Shown: positions 48,916-60,345 of the stretch, piece by piece | Numbering within the stretch: position 1 is the stretch's first letter | Layout: each line of letters begins with the position of its first letter | Assembly (NCBI GenBank): GCA_963678675.1 | Contig: OY783196.1 | Location: 28,746,827 to 28,810,826 of the forward strand | DNA length: 64,000 bases | Source of the DNA: Xiphydria camelus | Lineage: Eukaryota; Arthropoda; Insecta; Hymenoptera; Xiphydriidae | Direction of reading: 5' to 3' | Program-made: the position numbers and the translations under genes | Notes under the pieces: generated by a model | Database searches by the model: none | The model's input: the letters and a program-made list of their open reading frames with translations, nothing else | What the model was told of the DNA's origin: nothing

Positions 48916-49668
48916 TTAGGTGTACAAGTAAGTTTTAGGGCACTTCCATTCCGTGTCATGAAAGTAATTCAAAGTTACCGCTTACATATGATATGGTATG
49001 GTATGACTTGTTATGTAGTATCGAAACATAAGAGGTCATAGGTATAACCTTTAAATTCTGCGAATAAGACATGCGGACCGATAAGCTCTTTATTAGACAC
49101 TGCATTCGCTATGAATTCCATCAAGGAAAAAGTGTTAGGAAAGCACGTGAATCGATCTGTTCTGTCTTTGAGGACGACATTGTATCTAAAAGTACATGTG
49201 AGTATTGGTATAAGAGATTTAAAGACGGTGATTTTTTGATGTTAGTGACCGTGAACGTACCAGAGCCCCTGTAAAGGTGGACGACCAGGAACTGCAAGCG
49301 TTGCTGGATGAAAACTCTTGCCAGACGGAAAAATAACTTTCAGCACAGAGCTAGGAGTAACACAACAAACTATTTCCTATCGCTTAGAAGCAACGGGAAA
49401 GATTCGAAAAGGAATAAAGTGGGTACCACACTCTTTGATTCAAGCAAATAAAAATAGCCGTTTTGACATATGTTTGAATCTTTACAACAAGCAACAAAGT
49501 CTTTTTTGTGGAAAATTGTGCCCGGCGATGAAAAGTGGATTTATTTTGATAATCCGTCATTGAAAATGTGAGGGGGATTATTTTGATGAATTAAAAGTAT
49601 CTTGCTTCTTTTCAAAAATAAATTTTGAATTTTTGCAAAAGTGTCCTAAAATTGATTTGTACACCTAA
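48916..49668 (+). mobile_element. Internally deleted mariner transposon (Tc1/mariner)
   Basis: A 753-bp element bounded by imperfect ~30-bp inverted repeats. The left end begins TTAGGTGTACAAGTAAGTTT; the right end reads, in reverse complement, TTAGGTGTACAAATCAATTT. A TA lies directly outside each end (48914–48915 and 49669–49670), the mariner target duplication. Inside, the HTH N-terminal domain of a mariner transposase is readable at 49071–49274. The second HTH region plus the start of the catalytic domain (through WIYFDNP in a shifted frame) lies at about 49318–49570. It then jumps directly to a typical mariner C-terminal end (GDYFDE) before the right repeat. About 500 bp carrying the remaining catalytic residues are missing, and stops and frameshifts break the rest. 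It is therefore a non-autonomous relic; full mariners are about 1.3 kb. Confidence 0.93.
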
Positions 49669-50353
49669 TATATCGATAAAGATATCGATACAGTAAGTTC
49701 TCGATCATAAGCGGAGGAGAAAAACAAACGACTCGAAATTCGACGTCGAATTTCAAGACGACGACGGATACACACTGGATCGAGATACGATAATTTGGTC
49801 TAGAAACAGTATTCTTCTCTTCTTTCAATAAAAACGAGTCTCTCCTCGCGTCCGTCCTTTATCGCCGAGAGGAACGTATTTAAGTACCGAATGCCAGATA
49901 CCAACGGGTGAGAGACACGTCGGACCCTAAGGCTCGACCCTGCGGGCAGAGCGCGCGAACGTATACATATTTCTCCGGCGTTTCCTTCGAGGTTAAAATA
50001 AATATCAATCGATCGGTCAGAGCCTAGGCATACGACGAGGGGAGGGGGGATACGAGAGGCAGGCCGTTGTCTATACACAGGGTATATCTTACAATGATAA
50101 AGTAAGTAAAGTTAAGTTTCTCGTTTCGGTAATCCCGAACACGTAGGACGTCGGCCGTGTCGCGCCGCTCCAGCCGTCGACTCCGTCTCGATTCCGTCGA
50201 CTTCCCAGGAAAAAGCTGCAAAACGAAAAAGCAGAGGGGGAACCGTTACGGACCCACGACGACACCAGAGGGCATCGGACGAGCTTTGAACGTCTCGAAG
50301 CTCACCGTATCAATCAGCCGCGCTCGAAGCGCTCCAGCCAGTCCGCGTTTTCT
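49669..50353. other. Probable 3' UTR of the PRRT-like gene
   Basis: Downstream (minus strand) of the PRRT-like stop codon. No coding signal. The left part is AT-richer and adjoins the mariner right end; the right part becomes CpG-rich. Confidence 0.5.
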
Positions 50354-52996
50354 CTACGTATTGTTGTAGAGCTGATGATGATTTTGCTGGTGGTGTCCCT
50401 GGCTCGAGGAGTGAGAGTGCTGATGCGAGTGCTGATGCTGATGCTGCAGCTGGTGCTGATGCTGAACCGAGGCGGCGGGTAGTCGCGCGTTGTACCTGAC
50501 GCTTCCGGCGAGAGAGCTTCCCCGACCGTGCGTGCCGGCCACGACGCTCTGCGAGTCGGACATCTCGTCTTCCTCGGCGCCTAAGCTCCTGAACCTGACG
50601 AAGCCGTCTTCGGCGACGAGCATCGTCGAACCCGAGGCCGGCGGCTGTTCGCGAAGGCCGCCGCCACCACCGCCACCACTTCCGCCGCCGCTGCCGCTGC
50701 TGCTGCCGCCCTGAGGAGCGACGGGTGTGTGCCTGCCGCGGGACTCGGACGTCCTGAGGGTCTGCACGCCGTTCCCGTGACGATTCAGGGAACCCCGGCC
50801 CTCGTGCGGAAAGTGGCCCATGGTGCCGGACTTTCGGATCGAGTGTCTCTCGAAGGTTCCCGAGATGTTGAGGTGCTCCGGTAGCGTGTTCAGGGGAAAG
50901 CTGTCGTCGTAGACCTGCTTGCCCGTGCGCATCGTGTAATTCTGTATGGCTTGATTCGTGCTACAAATAGCCGGATAGAGAACGTCGTCCATGTTCTCCG
51001 TGGAGGTGGAGCTACCGCAAGGGAAGAGGGCGAAACCCGAATGCGCCGAGTGCTGTTGCAGTTGTTTCTCGCGTAGGGGATACTGAGAGAGACTGGTGAC
51101 CCACGCGAGGAGGCCGCACATGGAGAGCTCGATGAGCCTCACCGAGAATTGCCAGCCCCACCAAAGCCAGGGATAGGGCTGGGGACGTTCTTGCACGCCG
51201 AATACGCCGTAGAGCTGAACGAAACCCATGAGGATGAAGAGCAGAGCGGTGGCTATGGTCGTCGTGATGGCGGTGCTCAACGCCACGGTGGTCGGGTCGC
51301 CTACGCCCACGTGGTTGCTACCGACGGACTTGCCGTTGGTTATCTGGATCTGCGAGCGGACCACTCTGTAGACGTACATGTAACACAGTCCCAGAGTGAC
51401 GCAGACCACTATGTAAATGCACTGGCAGATCAACGGCAGGATCTTCGCTTCGTCCTGGTAGCCGATCACGTGCGTCGACACGTGGAGCGATACGCAGAGC
51501 ACGATGTGCACGGTGGAGCAGAGGACGAGCGCCGCCGGCGAGAGGAACTTGTTGTTGAGGGACGGCGCCTCGGAGCACCTGGCCAGGTAGAGGACCAGCG
51601 TGGCGAAAGCGGTGGAGAGCAAGGGCGCCGGTAGGTACATCAACACTCTTGACAGTGGCTCGGGCAGGGAGTGACCGAGATTGTAGGCGTCGTAGAAGAG
51701 GTGGAAGCACCTCAACGTGCAGACGGTCGTCAGGAGGAGGTGTACCGTAAGAAAGTAGGATTGCGTCAGGAGGTTCGTGGCCTCGTTGAAGCGCACTATC
51801 TTGTAGATGGAGTACAGGGCCATCAGGGTGAACATGATGGCGGCCACGTAGACGTGCAAGGACCACGCGATGCGCCAGGTGGATTCCAGGGGATGCGTGT
51901 CCTGCATGTGAGGGACGACGTGATTGTTCGACGAAGAGGGCGGCCTCTTGGACGGGGACGGGGGTTGGGGCTGGGGATACGGTAGCTTCTCCGCGTCCGT
52001 AGTTTTCTCCGCGTCGAAGCCATTCTCGCCCCTGGAATCGCTATCGACGTCGTCCTCCTGTCTCCTCGTGTTGGGCAGATTGAAGATCGTTGGATGGGTC
52101 ACCGATTTCGAGGATCTCGTCGTCGACCTCGCCGTAGTCGTTGGCATGGTCGACATGGTCGTCGCCGTCGTCGTTGTCGTCAGCCTGTCGATCGTCGAGA
52201 CGGACGGGACGTTCTGCAGCGGCGCCTTCGTCGACAGCGGTTTCAGCAGGATCTCGGGAATGTCCTGCTTCCTGCCGTTGCTACCCGACAGGATCCTAGA
52301 GATGCTCGGGTAGTGCAGAGTCGGCACGAAATCGTTCGTGTTGTTCTTCCTGTCGACTTCAATCGGTTCGCCGGCGGGCTTTTGCTCCTTGCTCGGCGTG
52401 TTGAGGGGTTTGTTCCGCGAGGACGGCGAGGACGACGACGACGACGACGACGTCTTTTCCGCGGGACTCTGAGAGGGATTTTGCGGTAGGTCTGGTGGCC
52501 TTATGGGTATCCTCTCGTGAGCTGGCGTCAGACTCGGCGGTGGCACGGGTCTCCTCACACCCGAATGCGTCTCCGAATTGGTCCCCCTCAGGGTCGGCCT
52601 GTCGGCGAACGGATGGACGTACTCCGGCGGTAGGGGCGGCGTGAAGAGCGCTCTCGAGGGCGGGGCGTAGGACGGCAATTCTCGAGGTGACACGGTGGCG
52701 CGCGGTATGGGATATCTGGATGAGGGAATCGTCGGAGTCGTCGTCAGCGGTGCCGGGGCGGTCGAGAGAGTCGTGCTCGCGGACATCTGCGCCTCGTAGA
52801 CCGGCACGCTGCGCTTGGTCGTCGCGGAATTGTGGGCGACCTTGTTGAATATCGCCGCTATGTTCTTCTCCAGGTCCGTGTGGTCCAGATCGAACACCGG
52901 GCTGTTCGGACCACCGTCGCCGGTACCGAAGGCGAGGCTGCTCGTGCAGGAGAGGATCGTCAGTGACAGCAGCGCCGAAGACATCCTTGCTACCAT
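50354..52996 (-). CDS. Proline-rich seven-transmembrane protein, PRRT3/PRRT4-like
   Basis: One uninterrupted frame of 880 residues from ATG at 52996 (MVARMSSALLSLTILSC, a signal-peptide-like start). The frame is open upstream to 53188, but that part is Arg-rich and probably leader. Residues up to about 380 form a Pro/Ser/Thr-rich extracellular-type region. Then, starting with TWRIAWSLHVYVAAIMF, come seven hydrophobic segments: …MFTLMALYSIYKIV, YFLTVHLLLTTVCTL, LLSTAFATLVLYLA, ALVLCSTVHIVLCVSLHV, CIYIVVCVTLGLCYMYVY, IATALLFILMGFVQL and LIELSMCGLLAWVTSL. This matches the architecture of vertebrate PRRT3/PRRT4, whose function is poorly known. The cytoplasmic tail has a Gly/Ser run and ends in His/Gln repeats (CAC/CAG). 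No intron is needed within the frame. Strongly GC-rich, unlike the neighbouring mariner. Family assignment is from memory of its architecture. Confidence 0.82.
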   Translation of the reverse strand: MVARMSSALLSLTILSCTSSLAFGTGDGGPNSPVFDLDHTDLEKNIAAIFNKVAHNSATTKRSVPVYEAQMSASTTLSTAPAPLTTTPTIPSSRYPIPRATVSPRELPSYAPPSRALFTPPLPPEYVHPFADRPTLRGTNSETHSGVRRPVPPPSLTPAHERIPIRPPDLPQNPSQSPAEKTSSSSSSSSPSSRNKPLNTPSKEQKPAGEPIEVDRKNNTNDFVPTLHYPSISRILSGSNGRKQDIPEILLKPLSTKAPLQNVPSVSTIDRLTTTTTATTMSTMPTTTARSTTRSSKSVTHPTIFNLPNTRRQEDDVDSDSRGENGFDAEKTTDAEKLPYPQPQPPSPSKRPPSSSNNHVVPHMQDTHPLESTWRIAWSLHVYVAAIMFTLMALYSIYKIVRFNEATNLLTQSYFLTVHLLLTTVCTLRCFHLFYDAYNLGHSLPEPLSRVLMYLPAPLLSTAFATLVLYLARCSEAPSLNNKFLSPAALVLCSTVHIVLCVSLHVSTHVIGYQDEAKILPLICQCIYIVVCVTLGLCYMYVYRVVRSQIQITNGKSVGSNHVGVGDPTTVALSTAITTTIATALLFILMGFVQLYGVFGVQERPQPYPWLWWGWQFSVRLIELSMCGLLAWVTSLSQYPLREKQLQQHSAHSGFALFPCGSSTSTENMDDVLYPAICSTNQAIQNYTMRTGKQVYDDSFPLNTLPEHLNISGTFERHSIRKSGTMGHFPHEGRGSLNRHGNGVQTLRTSESRGRHTPVAPQGGSSSGSGGGSGGGGGGGLREQPPASGSTMLVAEDGFVRFRSLGAEEDEMSDSQSVVAGTHGRGSSLAGSVRYNARLPAASVQHQHQLQHQHQHSHQHSHSSSQGHHQQNHHQLYNNT
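50375..50475 (-). repeat. CAG/CAC (His-Gln) repeat at the PRRT-like C-terminus
   Basis: Alternating His and Gln codons (opa-like) over about 30 residues at the protein end; slippage-prone. Confidence 0.75.
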
Positions 52997-54441
52997 TTCC
53001 GGGAGAGAGCGGGAGGACGAGTCCGAGGAACGATCGACTCGAGCGCGGCCGCTGTGCGTGCGGGCGCGATCCACCCGCGTGTTTCGACGACGAGGGGGGG
53101 GAGGGATACCGCCGGTATTATCGAATCCGCGGCATCCGTGCCGGACGAAACGTCGCTTTTCCTCCCTTCGCACCGAACATTCGTTCACTGCCGCAACGAT
53201 CTCCGGTTGGGAACGACGGTACGACGCTTGGCATCGATTCGTTCGTCTTTGTCATTCCTCATGGGCTTGCTCTCGCTGCGAGAACCGTCGTCGGGGTGTC
53301 CGCTGGGTGTCCGGTCTCGCGGGGACGGCCTATATTCGGTGCAGACGAGAATCGCCCGGGACGAATTTGAAGGAGGACCTACCGCTAACTTTTAAACGGG
53401 ACTTGAAGAATTTCATGTCACCAGTACAATCCATTCCGCGAGCGACCTCATTGCTTGGATAAATATTTTCTAGATCGCAGCGGGAAAGCGGCTCGCTATT
53501 GCGACGCTGTTGGGAATGATTCGGCGTGACGGGCGACGGGAGGGGGGAGGGGGGGAGGAGAGGCAGGAGTATATTGGAAATTTGTACACGTTCAGCGGAG
53601 AATGGAAATACCGTTGCCCCCGAAGTCACAGACGATACAGCGTTTTCGTACTCGATCTTCTCGCTCCGCGGTTCGAGTTTCGCGGGAGATACATCGACGA
53701 GATCGGGCTGTCGAAGTGAGCGTCGGGGTGTTTGCCGTCGATATGGGTCCTCGAAAGCGACGCTTTCGTCAATCTCTCTTTCTCTCTCTCTTATTTATAA
53801 TTTACGGCAGGACGTTCACATCACCCCTTACCTACTGATATACCCCTTTTTCTACGCACTCTTAAGAGACCAGTCTTAGAGCCATTAATAAACGCTTCTT
53901 CTTCTCTCGTTGTCCATAATTCTTCGCCGACGACTCCACCCGTACCAGGTACCTGCAACAGACGAGGCGAGACGAGAATGAACGGACGGAATATACGAGG
54001 AGAAATAAATGATTTCCATTCGCGCGTACGATCGCTGCTAGCCGCTAAAAAAGAAGGGCAAAAAGTGATTCGCGGCTCGCGGTACACCGGCCGAGTATCG
54101 ACCACCGTCTCTCTCGAGCGATAAGTATATTTCCTCCTCTACGCTTTCCGCTTCGCGCCTCGGCAATGTCGTACTCGGGTCGTACGAAACGTCGGACACC
54201 CGTCACCTCCGTTCTTACGAAACATCATCTCCGCGCGGAGAAAGTTCCTTTTCGGCGTTCCGCCTTTGAACCGAAGACTACTATACAGCGCGTCCGGCGC
54301 TCCGACACGATCACGAGCCCGGAGGAAGTGCGCGCGTACGACGTTTCGGGAACGGTCCGTCGTCCTCTTACCGGCGGATGCCGACGCCGATCGCCGCCGA
54401 CGATTCGACGCGGCTCGATTTACGCAAGGTCAGGTCGAGCG

Positions 54442-54473
<32 letters not shown>

Positions 54474-56064
54474 ACATTCTCACGCTACCGCGGCGATGTG
54501 TTTCGGCTATCGATTATCGGTGACCGCGCGGCGGGGGCGGGACAAGTTCACGGGTGAAGAATCACTCGGCGCGCGAACGACGAAAACGTGCGGCTCCTCC
54601 GTCGCGGATGGACGCGCGACGACGCCGCGGGACGCGGGCGCGCGTGTGCGAGTGGCGTAGGTGCGCGGGCACCGGCGGAACGCGGCGGGGAACTCGTTTA
54701 CCCCGGAAGATAAACGGACGCGCGCGGGATAATTAACGCCATACGAGCTAACGGCGCGCGAGGGCTCCCCTCCTCGGTATGTACGGGGCGAGAGACGGCT
54801 GGGCGAGCTGAGCGGAGCACGTGGCAGCCGAGCGTACAGCAGTCTGCGGCGGCGGCCCGCACGGGGGTCGCCCTCCTCTCCGTTTGTCGCGTTCCGTCGC
54901 AACGTTTCTCTCGGTTTTGAGAGAGAAGCGGTGACGCGACGAATTTTTGTCACGCTCGGCACAGCTTTCGGGGAAAGCGAGCTCTCTTCGCGGAAGAATA
55001 CCATCCCGTGCCACCCGACGAAGGACAACGGAGAGGGACGCGCGACGTCGTAACGCGATATCCGGGTAACGGGTAAACGCGACGATCCTCGATGCCGAGT
55101 TATGGTTCACTTCGGATCGGTGATTTCTCGCGGGGACGTTCGCCCGCTCTCGCGTCCAACCGATTCGACGCGAGCTCCAATCGCGATGGATCAAAATCGC
55201 GATCGACCGTGACGCGTCGCGACTGTCGATCGGTGGGTATGGGAGGCAAATGCGACGCCTCTCTCTTTCGGAGTCGCGTCTTTTCGATCGCATCCGCTGA
55301 GCCGAACCTTCTATTCGGCGTGTAGGGTTTTACGGGCGACCATTAACGGATTCGAGGCTAATCCCGAGGGTTCGGGTCCGACCCGCTTGGCCCCCACCGC
55401 CCTGTACTGTGTGTCACGCAGGTATTCGAGGCTCGCGCGAACATATTCGCCAGGTTGGCCCCGGGAACCCACGGATGGTCCGGGTTATTTCGGGATTACA
55501 GTGTCAACAGCCATTAGCGCGTATTATGTCGTCGCAAATCCTCCCCCGGAGGAAACGTTTGAAACGCGTTAAAAATGTTGTATTGGTTTTTGCGTAAAAA
55601 AATGTCATTTTCGATTACGCGAGAAACACGCATCGCTCGCCGATCTGCGCACGTAGAGCCCCGGTGTCGCCGCGGAGAAGGCGCTCACCCGCGTCCCCGG
55701 TGCTCTTATCTCTATCGAATTACCGCGACGCGAACGACCGTTCCGCATTCGAGCGCCGGTACTCACCTTGTATGTGACTTTCTTATCTCCCTTCCGGAGA
55801 GAGACCCGAAGCCTCCGTCGCCCCCCTTCGTTATCCGCGGGAAGGAGCAGCGAGCCTCTCCTCTTTCGTGTCTATCGGTCACCCTTTATCATCTGAAACG
55901 GAAACGCGAGAGCTTGTTTAGCCTGGTTCCACGGTCGTTTACCAAACACGCGCGTGATATGGAGTTGCGCTCGCGCGGGACGACAAAGTGTAAGAGGGTA
56001 GGGACGCGCGAAGCGTTTTTTGCCGATTCGATGCTGCGTTCCGGTGAAACGGTAGAGTCAAAAG
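52997..56064. promoter_or_regulatory. GC/CpG-rich upstream region of the PRRT-like gene
   Basis: Very GC- and CpG-rich with many Arg-rich random frames and no recognisable domain. Probably leader, promoter and upstream sequence of the minus-strand PRRT-like gene. A (CGG)n-like run lies near 54440–54470. I examined 55320–55400, where GGTTCGGGTCC resembles a tRNA B box, and found no cloverleaf. Confidence 0.4.
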
Positions 56065-56516
56065 CAGGGCTCCGATTTTGTCAGATTTTCAAAAATAGTG
56101 GGTTTTAATAATTCCTTATTTTACAAAAAATGACCACTCTCTCACTAATGACGTTTCTAATAAATTCGGCGAAGCTTTGGGGAAGTGATATTGGGGAAAA
56201 AATGCTTGAGATTGTAATCGAAGTAATTTATTTTCATAAAAACAGCGAAATATATATTGTGTATGGAAAATAACAAATTCAATTACTCTCAAACCGACTA
56301 CTTGTTACACGCCGTCATAATGATTTACAGAATCAGAGCAACTGATAGCAGGTCGAGCTCAACACTGAACATTGCTATGAAATGCTGCAGCGTTTTAACG
56401 GCGGGAAAGTATCGTGAAGGAATCAAAGGACGAAATCTTGAAATAACCACTTTTAAAAGAAAAAAATGATTTCGTACTGATTTGATTGAAAAAAAAATGA
56501 CCAAGTGAGAGCCCTG
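56065..56516. mobile_element. Short non-autonomous hAT-like element
   Basis: A 452-bp AT-rich island in GC-rich DNA. It begins CAGGGCTCCG and ends GAGAGCCCTG, so the termini are inverted (CAGGGCTC / GAGCCCTG), the typical hAT end. Inner positions show weaker inverted similarity. Flanks read GTCAAAAG on the left and CAAAACAC on the right, not an exact 8-bp duplication, so the insertion is old or my ends are off by one or two bases. No transposase coding is present. Confidence 0.65.
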
Positions 56517-58577
56517 CAAAACACACGTGGCGTCACGCGACACGTATGCTCATACCATCACAAGAAAGGAGTAAGGACACACAAAGCGTTTTTCGCCGAC
56601 TCGTCGAAAGCGCCTTTACCCTGATATACATAAATCCAGCGCGCGAGACGTAAGCGCGACGCGATCTTCCCGTCGGCGACGAACCCGTTCCGCGCGTCCT
56701 TTTATTGATCTCGCGCAACCGTGATAAATTATTATTCAACGACGTTCGAAACGTCGAGCAGTCGCTGGGAGAAGCGTCGCATTCGAAACAGTGGGACCTC
56801 TCTCGCATAAAATAGACCCGCTCACTTCGCGCGCTCCTCCCGTCGACCCTAGCTCGCGGGTGAGGGGGGTGCGTTAAGTGCGAAAAGGTGCGAAACTAAT
56901 TCGCGACGAGCGATCGCGAGTAACAAATTTCTACGGACGAAGTTATCGTCTCGGGGATCCCCCGCGACCGAGGGGGATGGGGGGGCGAATCTCGTTTCCG
57001 ACGGTTCAACTTATCGTGGGAAATGGGTGAGAGAGAGAGAGACAGGGGACGGGAGGAAGGGATTGGGAAACGTCCGACCGATTTAAAAACTCGATTAACC
57101 CGCCGGTCAACTTTCCGATCGACTCGAAATTTGTCGAGCGCCGCTCCACTCGTGCTCGTGACGTTGTCAGTCACCCGAGAGCCCGCTAAACTCTATCTGG
57201 AATTGATTAATTTCAACGGCTTCCCGTTCCGACGATATCAATCCCGCGGCATGTTTTCATCAGGATCGTCATCTTCGATTTTCTCAATAAATGTATCGAC
57301 GAGACGAGTCTTCACGATTGCGTCTCGTCCGTTGAAACAAATCTCGAGCACCCGATACCAATCTTCCCACGTGGAACGTAACAGGTAAGTACCTCGCCTC
57401 TCGACTTCGATGCCGTGCACCTCTACCCGAACTGCCGATATCGACCGGTCGGGGGTGGGACTCGCGCGCGAAACGTAGACCTTGCGCAGCAGAGGCCGCC
57501 GTCGCTACCGCGAACGGGCCGACGTACCGCGCGTTCGACGGCCATCACGGTGCACGCGTGACATCATCGTCGTTGGATTATGGGGGGGTGGGGCGGAGGA
57601 GGGAGAGAACATCGAAATCGATTACGTTCCCGCGCTGATTCCGAAATATCGATCGTCGTCCGCGACCGTATTGTCGAACTATCGCGGGGCGTGGCCCCCG
57701 CGGAACTGCCGCAGTGGCCGCACGACGACGCGGACGTTAACCACCTACCCCCGCGAGGTCGATTTCGTTTTTCATCGTCGGCTCGCGCGGCGACTGGCGA
57801 GAAAAACGATCCGATTCGTGGCAAATCGATTGTTTTCGAGTCGAGGAGAGTCGATATCGCTTTCGGTCGACCTCCCCTCTCGTGATGGTACACGCGCCTC
57901 GACGAAAGAAACTCTTGGCAATGACGAGCAATTGTATAAAAAAAGTCTCAATTTCATTTTATTCGTCTTCCGTTTCTTTTTATTTCTCATCCAATATTTT
58001 AACGTCCCGCCGAACTCGTTTCGTTAACGTTCAAACTCGGTGCTCCTCTCCTTTTAAACGCGCTTATCTTAATGGTCCGGCGACAGCAGCGAGTCTATAC
58101 CGTCGCGCGCGCGCCGCGAAAAGTACCGAGTCGAGGGTTATTAAAGAGACGCTTTACGCCACTCGCGTCTCATGCGGGACCTGCAGCGTCGAGAGAGAGA
58201 GGAGAGAGGAGAGAAGAGAGAGAGAGAGAACCCGCGTCGCCGCGCGCAGGTCGTGGAAGTTGAAGCTACGGAGTACGTAGTACGCGGCGGTCGCGGTCCA
58301 CGCATGGGATCGGAATGCGCGTGGCATTCGACGCGGTCGCGTTGAGCGTAAAGGAAAATCGAGGGAAGAGAAGAGAGGTATGGAGCAGGAGACCCCATCG
58401 CGCGCCGTGTAGGAGTCACGAGTCGGACGCGACTGCGTTGTTGCATCGGGGGCGAGGAGGTCGCCAGCTCCGAAGTATTTTGTATGAGACAGGTGCGGGT
58501 AGACGCGTACGGAGGTGGAGTATCGCAGGCACGCTATGAGGAAGAAAATTTGTCAGAGGTGTACCGCATACCATATG
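56517..58577. other. GC-rich region without recognised gene
   Basis: Nothing with coding support. A strong unassigned plus-strand donor, AACAG|GTAAGTA, lies at 57384–57386 and could mark a noncoding exon. A GA-rich purine tract lies at about 58190–58231. Confidence 0.35.
58190..58231. repeat. GA-rich purine tract
   Basis: Interrupted GA repeats about 40 bp long; structural description only. Confidence 0.8.
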
Positions 58578-58780
58578 TGAGGCTAAACTTACTCGCCAGG
58601 AAAGAAACTCAAATCACTGTTATCTCATTATCAATGAATTTTTGGCCTGTATCGACATAAGACTCGATTGTAGATTGAAACGCAATCTTTAAAAAAGTAT
58701 TATACGAATATATGAGCCAAAACATCACAGGTGATGAGGTAATAGTAATTAAAGTTTCTTTCCTGAAGTTCAGCCCTCAC
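58578..58780. mobile_element. Foldback MITE, family A, copy 1
   Basis: About 203 bp with long imperfect terminal inverted repeats. The left arm begins TGAGGCTAAACTTACTCGCC; the right end in reverse complement begins TGAGGGCTGAACTTCAGGAA. The inverted similarity continues outward on both sides (TACCGCATACCAT / TATCGCGTACCAT), so the true ends may lie about 20 bp further out. Almost the whole unit can fold into one hairpin. Two further copies lie at 62165 and 63724. Confidence 0.8.
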
Positions 58781-60195
58781 ATGGTACGCGATACGGTGAG
58801 ATTATCTCCACGAAATTCATATTTGCTCTCTCGATGAGCAATCGACCGATCCGTCCTCCTCTGCGCCCAAATTTGTTTTAACTGGTAAATATTTGGATCT
58901 CGCGCACGAAAAGGGGAACGGCACGAGCCGAGCTGTACACAAGCGCGCTATTCGCCTTATCGGCGCGGAAGTGCGAACTTGCGGTGCGTCCCTCGAGCTA
59001 CGGTTCCCCTCGCTCGAGAAACCGGGATGAGGGGCTGAGTAAAGAGACAGGATCGAGTGCCACCGCAACATTGTACTGCATTTGTTCGCTCGTGACTGAC
59101 ATTATGAGGCATTCTTTTCCGTAACAGCTTCAGATTATACACGCTTTGCGGTTGCTTCCACCCGAGCACCCCGAGATATTTGTCCACTGGAGGCGTTCAT
59201 ACCCGTATCGACACATCTCGCTTACTAGTTGCAGGTAATGGAAAAACACGCGGAAGAGGAAGATAAGATAGACGACGGAAGCAAAGAGACACGAAGCCGG
59301 CACGGCACGGGCGAACCGGATACGAAAACTTGCGAAGACGCCTCGGGTATGAGGCGCGCGAGAGCGGCGCGGCCGAGGCGAGACGCGATAAGTAACAAAG
59401 CGCAATTAAAAGTTCGCCGCGCGTTGATCGCGGGCGGTGGAGAGACGCCAACGGCCGCCGCGCTGTACCAGATTCGGGAGAGCTTCCCTTCGCCGTATCG
59501 GATTACGCGTCGCCCGCGGTATTGACCTGGCCGGATTTGGGACGAGCAGAGAGCCGGCTATTCGACTCGGCCGGCTCGGCGGCAAGAAAGCCACGGCTAA
59601 TTGAAATCCGAAAAGGCGTCCGATTCGCGCGGGCGACGCTAAAGTCGACTGTATATGATCACGAATTATTACCCGCGACCGCGTTTAACGTCGAGCGGAC
59701 GATATTCTCACGATGGATTTTCCGGAAGGTCTCCGATAAAAAGAAGACGGATTAGAAAAAGCACGCGCTCGACTTCGCCGACGCCGACTCGAAATTCGGT
59801 TTTTCCAGCAAAGTATATACGGGAAGCCGAGGGGTGTCCGGACGCGTTGTAAAAAATTGCGCGATACGCCGCGTAAAAATATCGCGCCGCGGCGAGACCG
59901 TTTCGCGCTCGTGGGTAAAGTTTTCTTTCAATTTACACCCGCCTCCTCCTCTCACTGCCGAAGGAGACCCCGTTCGCTTCGCCACTCCGGAGCGAGCGGT
60001 CGGTCTCCCTCGTCCTCCTCCTCCCTCGAGGGACGCGGAAACATTCGTCGCTCGGAGGGCACCGATTCGACCCGTAACCGCGTACACGTTGGCGGGGTTG
60101 ATATCCTGGGTTTTTCCACGACCGATCGACGCGTGCCTGCGAACCGACGCGGATTACGACGCCGGTTTTTCAAAGAAAATACGCTTTTACGCGTA
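58781..60195. other. GC-rich region without recognised gene
   Basis: Reading frames are Arg/Ser-rich and appear to be products of the base composition. No domain, RNA gene or splice-supported exon was recognised. Confidence 0.4.
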
Positions 60196-60345
60196 TACAG
60201 GGTGTTCACGCTCAGACTACGAAAGTGGGCGGAGCCTTTTTCGAGTTTGCTGCATACGCAATAGTGAGTCGCTCAATTGATTTGCGTATGCGACAAATTT
60301 GAAAAGAACTCCACATACTTTCGGATACTGGGCGTGAACCCTGTA
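60196..60345. mobile_element. 150-bp foldback element with TACAGGG ends
   Basis: Begins TACAGGGTGTTCACGCTCAG and ends with the inverted counterpart (reverse complement TACAGGGTTCACGCCCAGTA). The arms pair over about 40 bp, including CTACGAAAGTGGGCGGAG against ATCCGAAAGTATGTGGAG. The centre contains a further inverted pair, GCATACGCAA / TTGCGTATGC. No coding capacity; a miniature inverted-repeat element of unknown superfamily. Confidence 0.75.

Noticed and set aside
55355..55392. GGTTCGGGTCC resembling a tRNA B box
   Set aside because: No matching A box, acceptor stem or anticodon arm could be laid out in the preceding ~75 nt.
56257..56469. A 70-codon frame inside the hAT-like element
   Set aside because: No similarity to hAT transposase and too short; the element is non-autonomous.
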